61,548 bases of DNA from an uncultured Oscillospiraceae bacterium (GTDB taxonomy: Bacteria; Bacillota; Clostridia; Oscillospirales; Acutalibacteraceae). Location: positions 1-61,548 of the forward strand of contig UQRL01000008.1 in NCBI GenBank assembly GCA_900543555.1, written 5' to 3'. Below, in pieces: positions 59,650 through 61,548 of the stretch (positions are counted from its first letter, which is position 1; each line of letters starts with the position of its first letter). Position numbers and translations under genes: made by a program. The notes under the pieces are model-generated. The model had not been told where the DNA came from, ran no database searches, and saw only the letters and a program-made list of their open reading frames with translations.

Positions 59650-60984
59650 GTGAAGAGCATTGGCATCGACTTGGGAACCACCAGCATCAGCGTCAATGTG
59701 GTTTCTTTTCCCGGCCTGACCGTATGGGGAAAGGAGACCTTGGAAACGGGGGGATTTCTGGAAAGCCCCCACTCCTGGGAGCGGGCCCAGGACCCGAAGA
59801 GTGTTCTCTTCCGGGTGCGCCAGGTCCTGGACAGCCTTCTGGACCAGTGCCCGGACGTGGCCGCCATCGGCCTGACAGGCCAGATGCACGGCATTCTCTA
59901 TGTGGACGGGGAGGGCAATGCCCTCAGCCCGCTGTACACCTGGCAGGACGGCCGGGGAGGGCTTCCCCTGTCCCAGGGCAAAAGCGCCTGCCAGCTGTTG
60001 GGGGAAAAGGGCGCCCGCTGCGCCCCGGGCTATGGGATGGGCACCCATCTGTACAACTTGAAAATGGGCCTGGTGCCCCCGGAAGCCCAGAGCTTCTGCA
60101 CCCTGGCGGACTGGCTTGGCATGGCCCTCACCGGCCGGGAACGCCCCTTGCTCCACCAGAGCCAGGCGGCGGCCCTGGGTCTCTATAACAGCGCCTCCTG
60201 CTCTTTTCAGGTGGAGATCGCCCGGTCTGTGGGGATGGACCCCGCCCTTTTCCCTCTGGTCACGAGGGAGCTCTCCCTGCTGGGAGAGTACCGGGGCGTG
60301 CCCGTCAGCGTCTCCCTGGGGGATAACCAGGCCAGCTTTTTGGGCTCGGTCCGCCAGGCCCGCCAGACCCTGTTGGTCAATGTGGGCACAGGGGCCCAGA
60401 TCTCCCTGTACGCAGAGCGGCCCTTCCAAGCGCCGGGCGCCGAGTCCCGCCCCTTCTTGGGCAGCTCCTGGCTGCTGGTGGGCTCTACCCTGTGCGGGGG
60501 CGCCGCTTACGCCGCCTTAGAGGGCTTTTTCCGGGAGTACGCCGTGGCGGCCGGAGCTCCGGACCAGCCCCAGTATGACGTGATGGCCCGCTTGCTGAAG
60601 GAGGCGCCCGGCCGTCCCTGGCAGGTGTGTACCGCCTTTTCCGGTACCCGGGAGGATCCCAGCGCCAGTGGTTCCGTCCAAGGCCTCCGCCGGGAAGACC
60701 TCCATCCCGCCGGCTTTATCGCAGGTGTGATCTATGGCATGGCCCAGGAGCTTTACGGCTTGTATCAAGTGATGAAACCGGGCGCGGGGCTTCCGCCCCA
60801 GAAGCTGGTGGCCTCCGGCAACGGGGTGCGCCGGAACCCCTGTCTCCAGCGCGCCTTGGCCGAGACCTTTTCCATGCCCCTCTCCCTGGTGGAGGCCCAG
60901 GAGGAGGCGGCCTTCGGGGCGGCACTCAGCGCCCTGGGCGCCACGGGACGGCTGTCCCTGAAGGAGCGGCTGGGAATTGAGTGA
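59650..60984 (+). CDS. FGGY-family carbohydrate kinase (sedoheptulokinase-like)
   Basis: A 444-residue sugar kinase of the FGGY family, with IGIDLGTTSISVNVV (phosphate-1), IGLTGQMHGILYVD and LVNVGTGAQIS (phosphate-2), and SGNGVRRNPCL (adenosine). It most resembles sedoheptulokinase; xylulose or related sugars are possible. It begins with GTG, with AAGGGGGCG 8 bases upstream. Transketolase nearby would handle the same sugar phosphates, but the genes are 3 kb apart in separate units. Confidence 0.85.
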   Translation: MKSIGIDLGTTSISVNVVSFPGLTVWGKETLETGGFLESPHSWERAQDPKSVLFRVRQVLDSLLDQCPDVAAIGLTGQMHGILYVDGEGNALSPLYTWQDGRGGLPLSQGKSACQLLGEKGARCAPGYGMGTHLYNLKMGLVPPEAQSFCTLADWLGMALTGRERPLLHQSQAAALGLYNSASCSFQVEIARSVGMDPALFPLVTRELSLLGEYRGVPVSVSLGDNQASFLGSVRQARQTLLVNVGTGAQISLYAERPFQAPGAESRPFLGSSWLLVGSTLCGGAAYAALEGFFREYAVAAGAPDQPQYDVMARLLKEAPGRPWQVCTAFSGTREDPSASGSVQGLRREDLHPAGFIAGVIYGMAQELYGLYQVMKPGAGLPPQKLVASGNGVRRNPCLQRALAETFSMPLSLVEAQEEAAFGAALSALGATGRLSLKERLGIE

Positions 60985-61059
60985 CTTCCTCTGTGCCGAA
61001 GGCAGAGAGACCGAAGGACCGCATCCCGTTTTCTTTACAGAGATTTTACCCGTTTGTGC

Positions 61060-61088
61060 TTGCGGGCGTCCTGTACCCTTGCTATGCT
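61060..61088 (+). promoter_or_regulatory. Possible promoter of the small membrane protein gene
   Basis: TTGCGG, 17 bases, TATGCT, preceded by TGC. Confidence 0.5.
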
Positions 61089-61187
61089 GAAAAAAGAAAG
61101 GCGCTGCAAGGGGAACCCTGCTTGTCCTGTGCAGTGCCCCATAGGATGGGGCGCAGTCTCGCGCCCCGGAGAGCGAGGTGCCATGAT

Positions 61188-61421
61188 ATGGATGAGAAGG
61201 GTTTCCGGCAGCTGGCAGTGGAGGCTTTGGCCTGGTTGAGAGAATATCCCCAGCGGGCGGCAGGGCTGGGACTGTTTTTCTTGGGCTGTCTGTTGGCTGC
61301 TTTGGTGAGAGGCGGGGGAGACCCCCTTCGGGACTTTGCCTCTGGCGCAGCACTGGGACTGGGCGTGGGCTGTATGGCAGTGGGGGCTGTGTTCTTGGCC
61401 CTGTCCCTGCGGAATAAGTGA
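61188..61421 (+). CDS. Small membrane protein of unknown function
   Basis: A 77-residue protein with two hydrophobic segments (about 25-43 and 50-72), MDEKGFRQLAVEALAWLREYP at the N-terminus. I chose the ATG at 61188, with GCGAGGTG upstream; in-frame codons further up precede the promoter. It is not recognised. After 61421 only 127 bases remain, and no gene or full terminator was seen. Confidence 0.6.
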   Translation: MDEKGFRQLAVEALAWLREYPQRAAGLGLFFLGCLLAALVRGGGDPLRDFASGAALGLGVGCMAVGAVFLALSLRNK

Positions 61422-61548
61422 CACCCTTTTGCCTGTGACGGTGATGGCATAACGCCTTGGAAATTCCTGCTGCAGGGGAGGCGGCGCCGCTTAGAAGCGC
61501 AGGGAATCAAGCGAAAAGAAAAACCGGGCCCGGGGCGTTTTACGCGCC

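Overview
This window is a 61.5-kb stretch of chromosome from a spore-forming, anaerobic, high-GC member of the Clostridia. The gene content and codon use fit the Oscillospiraceae/Ruminococcaceae side (relatives of Flavonifractor, Oscillibacter or Intestinimonas); the genus is my inference. Evidence for spore formation is the dipicolinate synthase pair dpaA-dpaB, a PdaA-type spore-cortex deacetylase, a SpoVB/YabM-like flippase, and yabP-yabQ. Evidence for anaerobic fermentation is a 1184-residue pyruvate:ferredoxin oxidoreductase and a class I (Fe-S) fumarase alpha subunit. No rRNA, tRNA, CRISPR array, phage or insertion sequence was recognised, and both strands carry genes in short operons. 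Most of the window is core chromosome.

Layout. 0-7.9 kb: end of tuf, a membrane protein, a SAM-I riboswitch driving metK, recD2, a HAD phosphatase, a GNAT enzyme and an isolated mreB/mbl homologue. 8-12.9 kb: minus-strand murC, DUF6483-like and Cof-type HAD genes, then dpaAB behind a sigma-K-like promoter and a zinc-ribbon membrane protein. 13-18 kb: metY, two overlapping FAD flavoprotein genes and pdaA. 18-24.5 kb: a two-component system, a GNAT-HAD fusion, a lipoprotein and an amidohydrolase. 24.6-31.4 kb: the operon recJ-rsh(relA/spoT)-hemZ-uridine-kinase-like. 31.5-36.9 kb: small zinc-ribbon and DUF2089 genes, then the conserved block spoVB/yabM-like, HU, rqcP(yabO), yabP, yabQ, divIC, yabR. 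37-40.4 kb: fumarase alpha, hpf, a THUMP methyltransferase and a GNAT enzyme. 40.4-50 kb: an accessory-like stretch with two lipid- or drug-related transport modules (NimA-like/MATE and an ABC exporter), a Crp/Fnr regulator, another MATE gene and a CNNM/CorC-like protein. 50-61.5 kb: PFOR, DUF3892, YjbR, a split transketolase, GNAT, groES-groEL under CIRCE control, an FGGY kinase and a small membrane protein.

No wholly new multi-gene system stands out. The most interesting signals are non-coding: several structured mRNA leaders. These are (i) an apparent transcription attenuator ahead of the NimA-like/MATE operon; (ii) a repeat-rich leader ahead of the ABC exporter whose last repeat reaches the ribosome binding site; (iii) a Lys-rich mini-ORF plus strong terminator ahead of a lipoprotein gene; (iv) a structured hpf/raiA leader; and (v) a long folded groES leader after CIRCE. 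A pair of perfect palindromes lies upstream of the ABC exporter promoter. Sporulation-type promoter matches precede dpaA, the SpoVB-like gene and yabP.

Promoter, terminator and folding calls were made by eye from the sequence. Protein families come from recognised motifs, without database searches.
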